In this document: positions 27,633 to 37,712 of the stretch, piece after piece | Layout of the letters: each line of letters starts with the position of its first letter | Position numbering within the stretch: the first letter of the stretch is position 1 | NCBI GenBank assembly: GCA_003170155.1 | Contig: PMZQ01000081.1 | Coordinates: 27,596 to 81,473 of the forward strand | Length of the DNA stretch: 53,878 nt | Direction: 5' to 3' | From: Actinomycetota bacterium | GTDB taxonomy: Bacteria; Actinomycetota; Thermoleophilia; Gaiellales; Gaiellaceae | The notes under the pieces: model-generated | What the model was told of the DNA's origin: nothing | What the model saw: the letters and a program-made list of their open reading frames with translations, nothing else | Databases searched by the model: none | Position numbers and translations under genes: made by a program

Positions 27633-28658
27633 ATGAAAACTCGGCGCATCATTACCCTCCTCAGTCTCGCGGTCGTCGCCGTGGCGGTGCTCGCGGCTTG
27701 CGGTGGTAAGAGCAAGCGCAACGTACCGGCGAACGGGATCGCAGTCGTCGGCAGCGAGGTGGTCCTCCACTCGCAGTACGACGCACTGCTGACTCAGTCG
27801 AAGTCGCAATACACGCAGGCCAAGAAGGCTTTCCCCGCGCTCGGAAGCGCCGCTTACGAATCGGTGAAAGACAAGATCGTGGCCTCGCTCGTCCTGTCTG
27901 CGGCGATCGATCAAGAGGCGGCGAACATGGGCATCAAGGTCACTGACGCCGAAGTCAACACCAGCTTGCAACAGGTGATCCAACAGACTTTCAAAGGCAG
28001 CAAGGCCAAGTACCAGACGGAGCTTCGTAAGGAGCATGTGACCGAGCAGCAGCTAAAGGACGGCCTCCGCCAGAACCTGATCGGCCAGCGCGTGCAGGCG
28101 CAACTGACCCAGAGCGTCAAGGTTTCGAAGAGCGATATCCAGAAGTACTACGACGGGCACAAGACGAGCTACAAGGTGGGCGAGAGTCGTGACGTCTCGC
28201 ACATTCTCGTCAAGACCAAGGCCCAGGCCGAAAGCGTCTACCAACAGCTGAAGGCAGGAGCCGACTTCGCAAAGCTGGCCAAGAAGTACTCGACCGATTC
28301 CACGAAGTCGAGTGGCGGCAGCCTCGGAGTCCAGCAGAAGGCCCAGCTGGTACCTACGTTTGCGAAGGCCCTGTTTGCGCTCAAGACCGGCACCTTCTCG
28401 AAGCCGGTCAAGACTATCTACGGCTGGCACGTCATCCTCGCGACCGGGCCGATCAAGCCGGCGCATACCCAATCGCTCACCGAGGCCTCGGCGACGATCG
28501 AGCAAACCCTGCTCTCCGGGAAGCAACAGCAGGCCATCTCCGACTGGGTAGCCAAGGCACGTAAGTACAGCACCGATAACACGACCTACGCGACCGGCTT
28601 CGCACCGCCCGCGTCGAGCACATCCACGGTCGCCACGACCACGACTTCGACGACCTAG
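27633..28658 (+). CDS. PpiC-type peptidyl-prolyl isomerase lipoprotein (PrsA/SurA-like foldase)
   Basis: A 341-residue exported chaperone. The signal peptide ends in a lipobox (VLAAC, Cys about residue 22), so it should be a lipoprotein on the outer face of the membrane. A SurA-N-like helical region (about 35-150) is followed by a parvulin domain: VSHILVKTKAQAESVYQQL, GADFAKLAKKYSTD, GGSLGVQQKAQ and FSKPVKTIYGWHVILATG. The tail is Thr/Ser-rich. It is expected to help fold secreted proteins. It starts 27 nt after mfd and is followed by mazG after 23 nt. Confidence 0.92.
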   Translation: MKTRRIITLLSLAVVAVAVLAACGGKSKRNVPANGIAVVGSEVVLHSQYDALLTQSKSQYTQAKKAFPALGSAAYESVKDKIVASLVLSAAIDQEAANMGIKVTDAEVNTSLQQVIQQTFKGSKAKYQTELRKEHVTEQQLKDGLRQNLIGQRVQAQLTQSVKVSKSDIQKYYDGHKTSYKVGESRDVSHILVKTKAQAESVYQQLKAGADFAKLAKKYSTDSTKSSGGSLGVQQKAQLVPTFAKALFALKTGTFSKPVKTIYGWHVILATGPIKPAHTQSLTEASATIEQTLLSGKQQQAISDWVAKARKYSTDNTTYATGFAPPASSTSTVATTTTSTT

Positions 28659-28681
28659 CATCGCGGCGCCGGGAGGCGATC

Positions 28682-30759
<2,078 letters not shown>

Positions 30760-30791
30760 TGGGAGCTGCGCTACGCGATCCACTGCCTCGA

Positions 30792-30820
30792 GCGAAGGGC
30801 CGGCAGCGCCGGCCCTTCGC
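30792..30820 (+). terminator. Perfect 13-bp hairpin after eno
   Basis: Bases 30792-30804 pair exactly with 30808-30820 around an AGC loop; the stem is very GC-rich. There is no T-run after it, so it is either an atypical terminator or a 3'-end stabilising structure for the mazG-eno message. Confidence 0.6.
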
Positions 30821-30823
30821 CTT

Positions 30824-31064
30824 CGGTGTCAGACACCGGGGACCGTCAAGGGACACTCCGTGACGGATGTGGGGCTTTTGTTCCACCGACCGTCGCCTAC
30901 CGGTCGGTGCCTCTCGCCGAGCGCCGAAGCGAGAACGCAGCGACAGAGCCGATCGCGAAGCCTAGATTGGGTTTCCACCTCCGCCAGAGAAACGCACCAG
31001 GAGGAAAGAATGTTGCGATTCCGCCACGCCGGGACTCTTGACACCAACCGGTGTCTGACACCGG
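30824..31064. repeat. Pair of matching GGTGTC-N-GACACC palindromes flanking about 210 bp
   Basis: The eno-pyk gap (30760-31095, 336 nt) contains two copies of the same palindrome. One at 30824-30838 has 7-bp arms and centre A; the other at 31048-31064 has 8-bp arms and centre T. The second also pairs with a GACACC at 31040-31045 to form an alternative hairpin. Between them is a 30-residue ORF but no known gene. They may be a dispersed REP-like palindrome or a regulator site. Confidence 0.5.
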
Positions 31065-31099
31065 GCGGTGGGCGCGGGTCGTTAGGGTTCGGGTATTGA
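31010..31099 (+). CDS. Possible 29-residue upstream ORF coupled to pyk
   Basis: ATG 31010 follows a perfect AGGAGG (30999-31004) at 5-nt spacing. The frame (MLRFRHAGTLDTNRCLTPGG, then GRGSLGFGY) ends at TGA 31097-31099, which overlaps the likely TTG start of pyruvate kinase (31096-31098). A weak pyk ribosome site plus this TTGA overlap would couple pyk translation to the short ORF. It runs through one of the palindromes, so a chance ORF is possible. Confidence 0.35.
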   Translation: MLRFRHAGTLDTNRCLTPGGGRGSLGFGY

Positions 31100-32511
31100 A
31101 ACCCTTTAGCGTTCGCCGAACGAAGATCGTCGTCACGCTCGGGCCGGTGAGCTCGAGCCTGGATGACGTACGGGCGCTGGCCGAGGCCGGTGCCGACGCC
31201 TTTCGCCTCAACTTCTCTCACGGCGAGCCTGCAGAGCACAAGCGCCTGGCCGGCTACGTGCGCGAGGTGCAGGCCGAGATCGGTCGCCCGCTGGCGCTGA
31301 TCGGCGACCTCCAAGGCCCCAAGATTCGGCTTGGCGTGGTTGATCCGCCGCGCACGCTCGAGCTGGGCGAGCAGATCGTGTTGGTGAGCGAAGGGAAGGC
31401 CTCCGGCACTGATTTGCCACTGGCGCCGGCCGTAGCGGTGAGCGCGCTCGCGCAGGGACACTCCGTTCTTATCGACGACGGAACGGTGCGGCTGCGGGTC
31501 GAGAAAGTGTCCCGGGGAAAGGCGACCTGCGTAGTTGTCGAGGGAGGCGAGGTGAGCTCGCACAAGGGCGTCAACCTGCCAGGAGTGCCGCTCCCCCTTC
31601 CGTCTCTGACGGAGAAGGATCTCTCCGACCTCGAGTTGGCGCTCGGGCTCGAGTTCGACTACGTGGCGCTCTCTTTCGTTCGCGCCGCCGCCGATGTGAG
31701 AGTTCTGCGCGATCTGATCGACGCCCGTCGCTCGAACACCGGCGTGATCGCCAAGATCGAGATGCCGCAGGCCGTCGAAGCGCTCGAAGAGATCATCGCC
31801 GCTGCCGACGCCGTGATCGTGGCTCGTGGCGATCTGGGCGTCGAGGTCGGTCAGGTTGCAGTTCCGCTTCTTCAGAAGCGGATCATCGCCACGGCGCTCG
31901 AGCATGTGCGGCCCGTCATCACCGCCACCCAGATGCTCGAGTCGATGATCTCCAACCCTGAGCCCACACGGGCCGAGACGAGCGACGTGGCCAACGCGAT
32001 CCTCGACGGCACCTCGGCGCTCTTGCTCTCCGAAGAGACCGCCGTCGGCTCCTACCCACTCGAAGCGGTGCGCGTCATGGACGAGATCGCTCGTGCTATC
32101 GAGCCCAGTCTCGCCTCGCGGCACCGCATACCCCGGCCCGGCGAGCAGCCATCGATCGGGCGGGCGATGTCGAACGCCGCCTGTGATGTGGCCGAGCTTA
32201 TTCAGGCGAAGGCCATTCTCGCTCCCACCTTCAGCGGCCGCACTCCCTCGGCGCTTGCCCATTTGCGTCCGCACCGCCCGATCATCGCCCTCTCGCACAA
32301 CCGCTACGTTCTTCGCAGGCTCGCGCTCGAGTGGGGTGTGATTCCGCTCGAGATGCCGTCTTGTCCGAACATCGACACACTCTGGCAGCGCTCGATCGAG
32401 ATCGTGCGATCGGCAGGGCTGGTGGAACGCGGTGACCGCGTCGTCATTACCGCCGGTACCGCCGTCAACGTCGCCGACTCGACCAATGTGATCAAGGTAG
32501 AAGAGGTCTAG
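31096..32511 (+). CDS. pyk: Pyruvate kinase
   Basis: A 471-residue glycolytic enzyme making pyruvate and ATP from phosphoenolpyruvate. It has N-terminal RRTKIVVTLGPVS, FRLNFSHGEPAEHK, the KIEMPQAVE active-site Lys region, VIVARGDLGVEV, TATQMLESMISNPEPTRAE and SDVANAILDGTSALLLSEET. The C-terminal domain is complete (VVITAGTAVN). The best start is TTG 31096 (MKPFSVRRTK), whose first bases overlap the stop of a short upstream ORF; an in-frame GTG at 31051 would add 15 residues and lies inside a palindrome. The location just downstream of eno fits glycolytic co-expression. Confidence 0.95.
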   Translation: MKPFSVRRTKIVVTLGPVSSSLDDVRALAEAGADAFRLNFSHGEPAEHKRLAGYVREVQAEIGRPLALIGDLQGPKIRLGVVDPPRTLELGEQIVLVSEGKASGTDLPLAPAVAVSALAQGHSVLIDDGTVRLRVEKVSRGKATCVVVEGGEVSSHKGVNLPGVPLPLPSLTEKDLSDLELALGLEFDYVALSFVRAAADVRVLRDLIDARRSNTGVIAKIEMPQAVEALEEIIAAADAVIVARGDLGVEVGQVAVPLLQKRIIATALEHVRPVITATQMLESMISNPEPTRAETSDVANAILDGTSALLLSEETAVGSYPLEAVRVMDEIARAIEPSLASRHRIPRPGEQPSIGRAMSNAACDVAELIQAKAILAPTFSGRTPSALAHLRPHRPIIALSHNRYVLRRLALEWGVIPLEMPSCPNIDTLWQRSIEIVRSAGLVERGDRVVITAGTAVNVADSTNVIKVEEV

Positions 32512-32577
32512 GAACTTGAAGCAGTTCCCTAATCAGCGGCAGGACACTCGTTCGCCGACGGAGAACTCCATGGAGCC

Positions 32578-32937
32578 GTGGCGAGCAGGAGCAAGAAATC
32601 AGTGTCCAGACGACCTGCGCGCGCCCGAAGGCGGCGGCAGCGAACGGGTGCGCGCAGGTTCGTCCTGCTCTTTCTTCTCGGTTTGATCGCGCTGCTCTAC
32701 GCAGGGCCGCTGCGGGCCTATTACGACAAGCGAGAGCTGGTCGACCAGCAGCGTACGCAGGTCGAGCTGCTCAAATCGACGAAGAGCGAGCTGACGCGGA
32801 AGCTGCACCAGGCGTCCACCCCCGAGGCAGCTGCGCGTGAGGCGCGGCGCCTCTTTTACGTCCATCGGGGCGAGCACCTCTACATCGTCACGGGGATCGA
32901 CGAGTGGCGCAAGAGCAGGGCACGCGCTCAGCAGTAA
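32578..32937 (+). CDS. DivIC/FtsB-like septum formation protein
   Basis: A 119-residue bitopic protein. A very basic cytoplasmic N-terminus (about 26 residues) precedes one TM helix (FVLLFLLGLIALLYAGPL). A coiled coil follows (VDQQRTQVELLKSTKSELTR), and then the AAREARRLFYVHRGEH segment typical of DivIC/FtsB. It would bridge FtsL and FtsQ in the divisome. The GTG start is at 32578. Its place after eno and before a DUF501 protein is a conserved actinobacterial arrangement. Confidence 0.88.
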   Translation: MASRSKKSVSRRPARARRRRQRTGARRFVLLFLLGLIALLYAGPLRAYYDKRELVDQQRTQVELLKSTKSELTRKLHQASTPEAAAREARRLFYVHRGEHLYIVTGIDEWRKSRARAQQ

Positions 32938-32947
32938 GATCGCGTGA

Positions 32948-33508
32948 GTGGACGACAGAACGATCATCGCGGCTCAGCTCGGCAGAGAACCGCGCGCTTT
33001 CGCGCGGGTCGCCTATCGCTGCCCGTTCGGCTTCCCGGCGGTGACCGAGCAGAAACCCTACGACAAGGACGGCAAGCCCTTCCCGACGGGCTTCTACCTC
33101 ACCTGTCCGCACCTCGTTGCGTCGGTGGCGAAGCTGGAGGCGGCGGGCGGAGTGAAGCGCTGGAGCGAAGCGGTGAAGGGTAGTCGCCGGCTTGCCCGGA
33201 GCCTGAAGCGGGCGAACCGCAAGCAACACCGCCGGCGTAGGCGCCTGTCCCGATCACTCGGCCCCTTCCTCGACGGGGGCGCCTCGCTCGGGCTGGGGAT
33301 AGCCGGCGCCGGCAACCACGACCAGCTCAAGTGCCTGCATGCGCACGTCGCCTTCGCACTCGCGAACCCCGGCTACAAGCTGGGCGAGCTGATCGCCGGT
33401 GAGCTGCAACCACTCTGGCCCGCTCGCTGCCGGTCGCGTCGCAAGGGTTGCCGATCGAGAACCGAGCGTCCGCTCGGCGGCTCCGACGCTAAGGGTCGCC
33501 AACTATGA
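32948..33508 (+). CDS. DUF501-family protein
   Basis: A 186-residue conserved actinobacterial protein. The N-terminal IIAAQLGREPRAFARVAYRC and FPTGFYLTCPHLVASVAKLE, the basic RANRKQHRRRR stretch and the GIAGAGNHDQLKCLHAHVAF segment with conserved Cys and His are hallmarks of the family. The function is not established. The C-terminal about 35 residues are Arg-rich and variable. The GTG start is 10 nt after the divIC-like gene, and its stop overlaps the next gene by 4 nt. Confidence 0.85.
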   Translation: MDDRTIIAAQLGREPRAFARVAYRCPFGFPAVTEQKPYDKDGKPFPTGFYLTCPHLVASVAKLEAAGGVKRWSEAVKGSRRLARSLKRANRKQHRRRRRLSRSLGPFLDGGASLGLGIAGAGNHDQLKCLHAHVAFALANPGYKLGELIAGELQPLWPARCRSRRKGCRSRTERPLGGSDAKGRQL

Positions 33509-33831
33509 TCGCCGGCGTGCCCGAGAACGTGGAAGTTGCCCGTCAGCAGTGGAGAGAGGGATACCGGCGCTTCCAAACGCTGGCGGACGAGCCTGCGAGC
33601 CGTGACCGCCTCTACCTAGAGCTGGAGGCTATCTCGGATGAGCTAAGGCGGCGGATCGGTCAGACCTTCACCATGACCGAGGCCGCCGAGGCGTACAGAG
33701 ACGCAGAGCACTGGGCTACCGAGACGATGGCCGAGCGAGCTCCCGTACGTGGCTGGCCGCGCGATCTGGTGATTGTGCTCGACGCAGCCTTCTGCCTGTA
33801 TGCCCGTGCGGCGGTCGACTACCGGCCATGA
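33505..33831 (+). CDS. Hypothetical protein
   Basis: A 108-residue soluble, mostly helical protein with no recognised domain. It is rich in Arg/Glu and contains an aromatic-rich centre (EGYRRFQTLADEPASRDRLY) and a C-terminal hydrophobic helix (VIVLDAAFCLYARAAVD). It is coupled on both sides: its ATG overlaps the DUF501 stop (ATGA), and its stop overlaps the next start. This supports real translation and a role in the same operon. Confidence 0.65.
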   Translation: MIAGVPENVEVARQQWREGYRRFQTLADEPASRDRLYLELEAISDELRRRIGQTFTMTEAAEAYRDAEHWATETMAERAPVRGWPRDLVIVLDAAFCLYARAAVDYRP

Positions 33832-34046
33832 GCCCGTCGAGAAAGCCCCATCCGTCCCGGCGCGCCCGCTCTCAGCGTTCGCGATCTTCGTGGCTGCGCC
33901 GGGTCATACTCCTGCTCATGGTCGTCGCGGCTCTTGCGATCGGGACGGCGCTGGGCGTTGCTCTCTGCCGAGGCTCGGGTGCGAAAGGCACGCAGACACG
34001 CGAGCAGACGATCCGGATCGTGACCGTCACGGTTGCTCGGCGCTGA
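33828..34046 (+). CDS. Small single-pass membrane protein
   Basis: A 72-residue protein with a strongly basic N-terminus (about 26 residues rich in Arg/Ser), one TM helix (VILLLMVVAALAIGTALGVAL) and a short Thr-rich exterior tail. No family is recognised. The ATG overlaps the upstream stop by 4 nt. It is the last gene of the pyk/divIC-DUF501 run; a gap of 97 nt follows. Confidence 0.6.
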   Translation: MSPSRKPHPSRRARSQRSRSSWLRRVILLLMVVAALAIGTALGVALCRGSGAKGTQTREQTIRIVTVTVARR

Positions 34047-34143
34047 CTCCTCGGTTGCTCACTCTCTCGTGCTGCCGCCGAAAAGGCCCGAAAACTACCG
34101 GAGCCGATTGGAAATAGCGCGAACTGGAAAGGCTTGATCGGAG

Positions 34144-34737
34144 ATGCCGCAGCGGAATGTACCCCAGGCGAGGCCTTCGGACGAACGGTCGGAGTGGCTG
34201 ACGCTTGGTCGTGCGGCCGAGTATCTCGGCGTAGCCCAGAGCACGATCAGAAAGTGGTGCGACGCGGGGAGGGTACCGGCGTTCACGACCCCGGGTGGGC
34301 ATCGGCGCTTTCGTAAGAGCGACCTCGACGCTTTCCTCGAGCATTCGCGACCTGGCGCTTCTCCGTCCCGCGACGGGCCGGCCATCCTCATCGTCGACAA
34401 CGAGCCCGGCGTGCGCGCATACGTCCGCGCCAGTCTCGAGCCGGAGGGCTATCACGTCGAGGAGGCGGCGGAAGCCGACGAGGCCCTGCGTCTGGTCGAG
34501 ACGCGATCGCCGGATCTGATCATGATCGACGCCAACATGCCGCAGGTGAATGGGTGGGAGATACTCCGTCGTTTGCACGAGCGCCACGGAGAAGCGATAC
34601 CGCCCGTACTGATGTTCAGCTCACTCGACGAAGCCGACGAACAGCTTGCCCACTCGCTCGGTGCGAACGCGTTCTTCGGCCGTCCACTCGATCCGCGTCG
34701 CCTGGTCGAACGCGCGCGACAGGTACTTCCGCTCTGA
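34144..34737 (+). CDS. MerR/excisionase-type HTH fused to a receiver-like domain
   Basis: A 197-residue regulator with reversed layout. An N-terminal helix-turn-helix (about residues 17-66) reads LTLGRAAEYLGVAQSTIRKW followed by AFTTPGGHRRFRKSDLDAFL. The C-terminal receiver-like domain spans about 79-197. Phospho-acceptor D129 (MIDANMP) and S159 are present, but the invariant Lys near the end is Arg180 (FGRPLDPRR), so it may be a weak or phosphorylation-independent receiver. No kinase gene is adjacent. Targets are unknown. Its TGA overlaps the beginning of the PAP2 gene. Confidence 0.85.
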   Translation: MPQRNVPQARPSDERSEWLTLGRAAEYLGVAQSTIRKWCDAGRVPAFTTPGGHRRFRKSDLDAFLEHSRPGASPSRDGPAILIVDNEPGVRAYVRASLEPEGYHVEEAAEADEALRLVETRSPDLIMIDANMPQVNGWEILRRLHERHGEAIPPVLMFSSLDEADEQLAHSLGANAFFGRPLDPRRLVERARQVLPL

Positions 34738-35261
34738 TCGGCCTCGACCAGAGGCTGGAGCGAGCCATTGCGACGCATCGCCTCGGTCTACTCGACCCAC
34801 TCGCGGTAGCGCTTTCCTGGCTAGGTAGCGACGGCGCGGTCTGGCTCGTGCTTGCGCTCGTCTTCGCTCTGCTCTGGCGCCGGCCGTCTCTACTCATCTG
34901 GGTGGGTGCGGCCGATCTGGCCGCCGGTCTGGCCAGTGCAGGACTGAGAGCCGTCGTCGAGCGGCCACGGCCTCCTCGAAGCTTCCCCCAGATCGAGACG
35001 CTTGTGGCGCTGCCGCACAGTTACTCTTTCCCGTCCGGGCACGCCAGCACGAGCTTCGCCTGCGCCGTCGTTCTCGCGGCCGCCACGCGCAGCCGCTGCA
35101 CCCGTGTCTTGCTTATTGCCCTGGCGACGCTGATCGCACTCTCGCGTGTCTACGCAGGTGTGCACTACCCGCTCGATGTGATCGGCGGCGCCGCGCTCGG
35201 AACTGCGATCGGGCTCGCGCTCGTTGCTCTTGCGAGAGTGGTCAGGCCGTCTAGTAGCTAA
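34734..35261 (+). CDS. PAP2-family membrane phosphatase
   Basis: About 175 residues with five or six TM helices. The PAP2 catalytic signature is visible: RAVVERPRP (the first motif's Lys is Arg), PSGHAST and SRVYAGVHYPLDVIGG. It probably dephosphorylates undecaprenyl pyrophosphate or a phospholipid outside the membrane. No ATG, GTG or TTG lies in frame between the regulator's stop and the first TM. The nearest candidate is CTG 34734, overlapping the upstream TGA (CTGA). An in-frame GTG at 34554, deep inside the regulator, would add about 60 Arg-rich residues. The start is therefore uncertain. Confidence 0.85.
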   Translation: MIGLDQRLERAIATHRLGLLDPLAVALSWLGSDGAVWLVLALVFALLWRRPSLLIWVGAADLAAGLASAGLRAVVERPRPPRSFPQIETLVALPHSYSFPSGHASTSFACAVVLAAATRSRCTRVLLIALATLIALSRVYAGVHYPLDVIGGAALGTAIGLALVALARVVRPSSS

Positions 35262-35272
35262 ATGGAGCACTT

Positions 35273-35430
35273 TCAAGCCCGCAAGCCGAAGTTGGGCTCT
35301 TTCGAGTAGACGCGCTCCAGGACGAGTTTCCCGGTTCGTGCGCCTCGACGATCAGCCGCTCGGCCTCAGCCAGCGTTTCGAACAGGGGGTCGACGTCGCA
35401 GTAGTCGGCATCGTCGGAGGCCGGCGTCGA
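35273..35430 (-). pseudogene. Frameshifted gene remnant
   Basis: On the minus strand, after TAG at 35433-35431, a coding-like frame reads DDADYCDVDPLFETLAEAER and LIVEAHEPG. After a one-base shift near 35325-35332 it continues KLVLERVYSKEPNFGLRA to TGA 35273-35275. Each half alone loses sense, and joined they look like the C-terminus of a small protein. There is no start codon. The family is unknown. It sits between the PAP2 gene and the ABC ATPase. Confidence 0.35.
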
Positions 35431-35504
35431 CTATTGGGTAGATGGCTGCGCTGCGCCACCAGAGGCCCTGTCTCGCTGGGCCGGGTTCGCGAGTGGTGCA
35501 GCGG

Positions 35505-36695
35505 TCAGCTCTTCGCCCCTGGAACCTGTTTCTGGTCAGCAAAGATCGCCCGACCGGTTGTGGGATCGAAGAAATACAGCCGCCTAGTATCCGCGACGAG
35601 TCGTAGTCGATCGCCCTCGCGCATCTTCGACTGCGGATCGACTCGCGCAAGAAGCATCACGTTTTTCCTGTCCAGCAGCCCGATTGGCTCTCCCGCGTTG
35701 GCTTCGGCAGTCACCGGGAAGTGCAGTAGCTCTTCCGACCCGAGCGCTTCTCTCAGGTTGCAGACGGCCTCGAGTATCCGTCCGGGCGGGACCTCGCCGA
35801 CGAAGGCCGCATCCTCGAGGTCCTCGGGGCGGATGCCGAGGACGACGTCCTTGCCTTCGTACGCCAACAGCTCCGGGTGCTCCGCGACCAGCTCATTGTC
35901 GACTTCGAGGCTGTGGTCGCCGAAGTGGGCTACGAGGCTTCCGTTCGCTCGTGTCAACCGCGCATCCACGAGGTTCATCGCCGGCGAGCCGATGAAGCCG
36001 GCGACGAACTGATTCGCTGGCCGTTGGTAGACACGCTCGGGTGTGTCCACTTGCTGAAGTGTTCCGTCTCGGAGCACGGCGATCCGATCGCCCATCGTCA
36101 TCGCCTCGGTCTGATCGTGCGTGACATAGATCGTGGTCACTCCAGACACGCGCTGGAGGCTGTGGATCTCCGCCCGCACCTGGACGCGCAACTTGGCATC
36201 GAGATTCGAGAGCGGTTCGTCCATCAGGAACGCGCGGGGCTCGCGTACGATCGCGCGCCCCATCGCAACCCGCTGTCGCTGGCCCCCGGAGAGCGCGCGC
36301 GGCTTGCGATCGAGATACGGCTCGAGCCCAAGCGTCTCGGCAGCTTGTTGAATTCTTCGTCGCCTCTCCGACCTAGGCACTTTGCGCAGCTTGAGGCCGA
36401 AGCCGAGGTTGTCAGCGACGCTCATGTGCGGGTAGAGCGCGTAGTTCTGGAAGACCATGGCGATGTCGCGCTCCTTCGGAGAGACGTCGTTCACCACGTT
36501 CCCACCGATGAGGATCGTTCCCTCGCTGATCTCTTCGAGCCCCGCGACCATGCGCAGCGCTGTCGTCTTCCCGCATCCCGAGGGGCCTACGAGAACCATG
36601 AACTCGGCCTCGTTCACCATCAGGTCGAGCGAATCGACCGCACGCGTCCCATCCGCGAATACCTTCGAGACTCCTTGAAACTCGATTGCAGCCAT
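35505..36695 (-). CDS. Sugar ABC transporter ATP-binding protein (MsmK/UgpC type)
   Basis: A 396-residue ATPase. It has Walker A GPSGCGKTT, Q-loop MVFQNYALYPH, signature LSGGQRQRVAMGRA, Walker B AFLMDEPLSNLDAKL and H-loop YVTHDQTEAM. A C-terminal TOBE/MalK regulatory domain (from about FIGSPAMNLVDA) is typical of carbohydrate uptake class 1 systems. It is the fourth gene of the binding protein-permease-permease-ATPase run and lies 15 nt after the second permease. The start is ATG 36695. It probably powers uptake of the oligosaccharide processed by the nearby GH65 enzymes. Confidence 0.95.
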   Translation of the reverse strand: MAAIEFQGVSKVFADGTRAVDSLDLMVNEAEFMVLVGPSGCGKTTALRMVAGLEEISEGTILIGGNVVNDVSPKERDIAMVFQNYALYPHMSVADNLGFGLKLRKVPRSERRRRIQQAAETLGLEPYLDRKPRALSGGQRQRVAMGRAIVREPRAFLMDEPLSNLDAKLRVQVRAEIHSLQRVSGVTTIYVTHDQTEAMTMGDRIAVLRDGTLQQVDTPERVYQRPANQFVAGFIGSPAMNLVDARLTRANGSLVAHFGDHSLEVDNELVAEHPELLAYEGKDVVLGIRPEDLEDAAFVGEVPPGRILEAVCNLREALGSEELLHFPVTAEANAGEPIGLLDRKNVMLLARVDPQSKMREGDRLRLVADTRRLYFFDPTTGRAIFADQKQVPGAKS

Positions 36696-36710
36696 ATCGG
36701 TCCTTTCGGG

Positions 36711-37712
36711 TCAGCCTTTGATTGCGCCGCCCAGTCCCGAGCCGCGTAGGAAGGAGCGCTGGAAGATCAGGAAGCCCACGATGGGCACTATGCAGGCGAT
36801 CAACATTGCGGCGAGGAAGACCCCGAGCTGGGTTTGCCCAGCGATCGCCGGCAGTCGAACAGAGATCGGCTGCTTGTTCGGGTCCTGGAGCACGAGGAAC
36901 GGCCAGAGGAAGTTCTTCCATTCGGCGATGAAGGCGAAGACCGAGACAACACCGAGGATCGGCTTGGACATCGGCAGCACGACCGAGAAGAAGAGGCGGA
37001 CTGGCCCTGCACCATCGATACGCGCCGCCTCGAACAGCTCGCGCGGCAGGTTGTCGAAGAACCTCTTCATGATGATGACGTTGAAGGAGCTGGCGCCGGC
37101 GGGTAGCCAGACGGCCCAATAGCTGTTCATGAAGGAGTGGTGGATCAGTGGAGGGTTCACGATCATGAGGTAGAGCGGCACGAGAAGCACGATTGCAGGT
37201 AGGAAGAGCGTGACTAGCAGCATGGCGGTGACGACTCGCGCATACCTGGGCCGCAGCACCGAGAGAACGTAACCTCCGGTGGTGGCGACCGTGAGCTGCA
37301 CTAGCCAGGAGCCAAAGCAGATCTCGATGGTGTTTAGTAGGTAGTGGCCCACCTGGACCGTTGACCAGGCCGTGCGCAGGTTGCTCCAGGCCGCGCCGTG
37401 AGCAAAGGTGAGCGACAGCGGGTGGTTGAAGATGTCGTTTGTCGGCGTGATCGCCGCCTTCGCGAGCCAGAGCAAGGGGCCGAGCCCGATGACGACGAGC
37501 GCGACTAGCAGGAGCATGTGCGTGGCCCCGACTCCCCATCTCACCGATGGCCGCTTCCAGTCGCTGGGCGAGATCAGGCCCTGATTGGTCAACCCGGAGA
37601 CCGGATTACGACGGCGACGGATCCGGGGCATTCGGTGCCCCGGAAGCATCAGGCCCTGGCTGCTAACGCTCTTGCTCGACTTCCGATGACGACGGATCCA
37701 GGGAGTGATCAT
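36711..37712 (-). CDS. Sugar ABC transporter permease, MalG type
   Basis: A 333-residue inner-membrane permease with six TM helices after a long basic N-terminal extension (about 65 residues). The ATPase-coupling EAA loop reads EAARIDGAGPVRLFFSVVLP. The family region AEWKNFLWPFLVL is present. Its ATG overlaps the stop of the MalF-type gene by 4 nt. Length is above the usual 280 because of the N-terminal tail, so a later start is possible though no better Shine-Dalgarno was found. Confidence 0.94.
   Translation of the reverse strand: MITPWIRRHRKSSKSVSSQGLMLPGHRMPRIRRRRNPVSGLTNQGLISPSDWKRPSVRWGVGATHMLLLVALVVIGLGPLLWLAKAAITPTNDIFNHPLSLTFAHGAAWSNLRTAWSTVQVGHYLLNTIEICFGSWLVQLTVATTGGYVLSVLRPRYARVVTAMLLVTLFLPAIVLLVPLYLMIVNPPLIHHSFMNSYWAVWLPAGASSFNVIIMKRFFDNLPRELFEAARIDGAGPVRLFFSVVLPMSKPILGVVSVFAFIAEWKNFLWPFLVLQDPNKQPISVRLPAIAGQTQLGVFLAAMLIACIVPIVGFLIFQRSFLRGSGLGGAIKG

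Noticed and set aside
35480-35520. A GTGGTGCAGCGGTCAGCTC stretch resembling a tRNA D-arm
   Set aside because: No acceptor, anticodon or T-arm partners can be formed around it.
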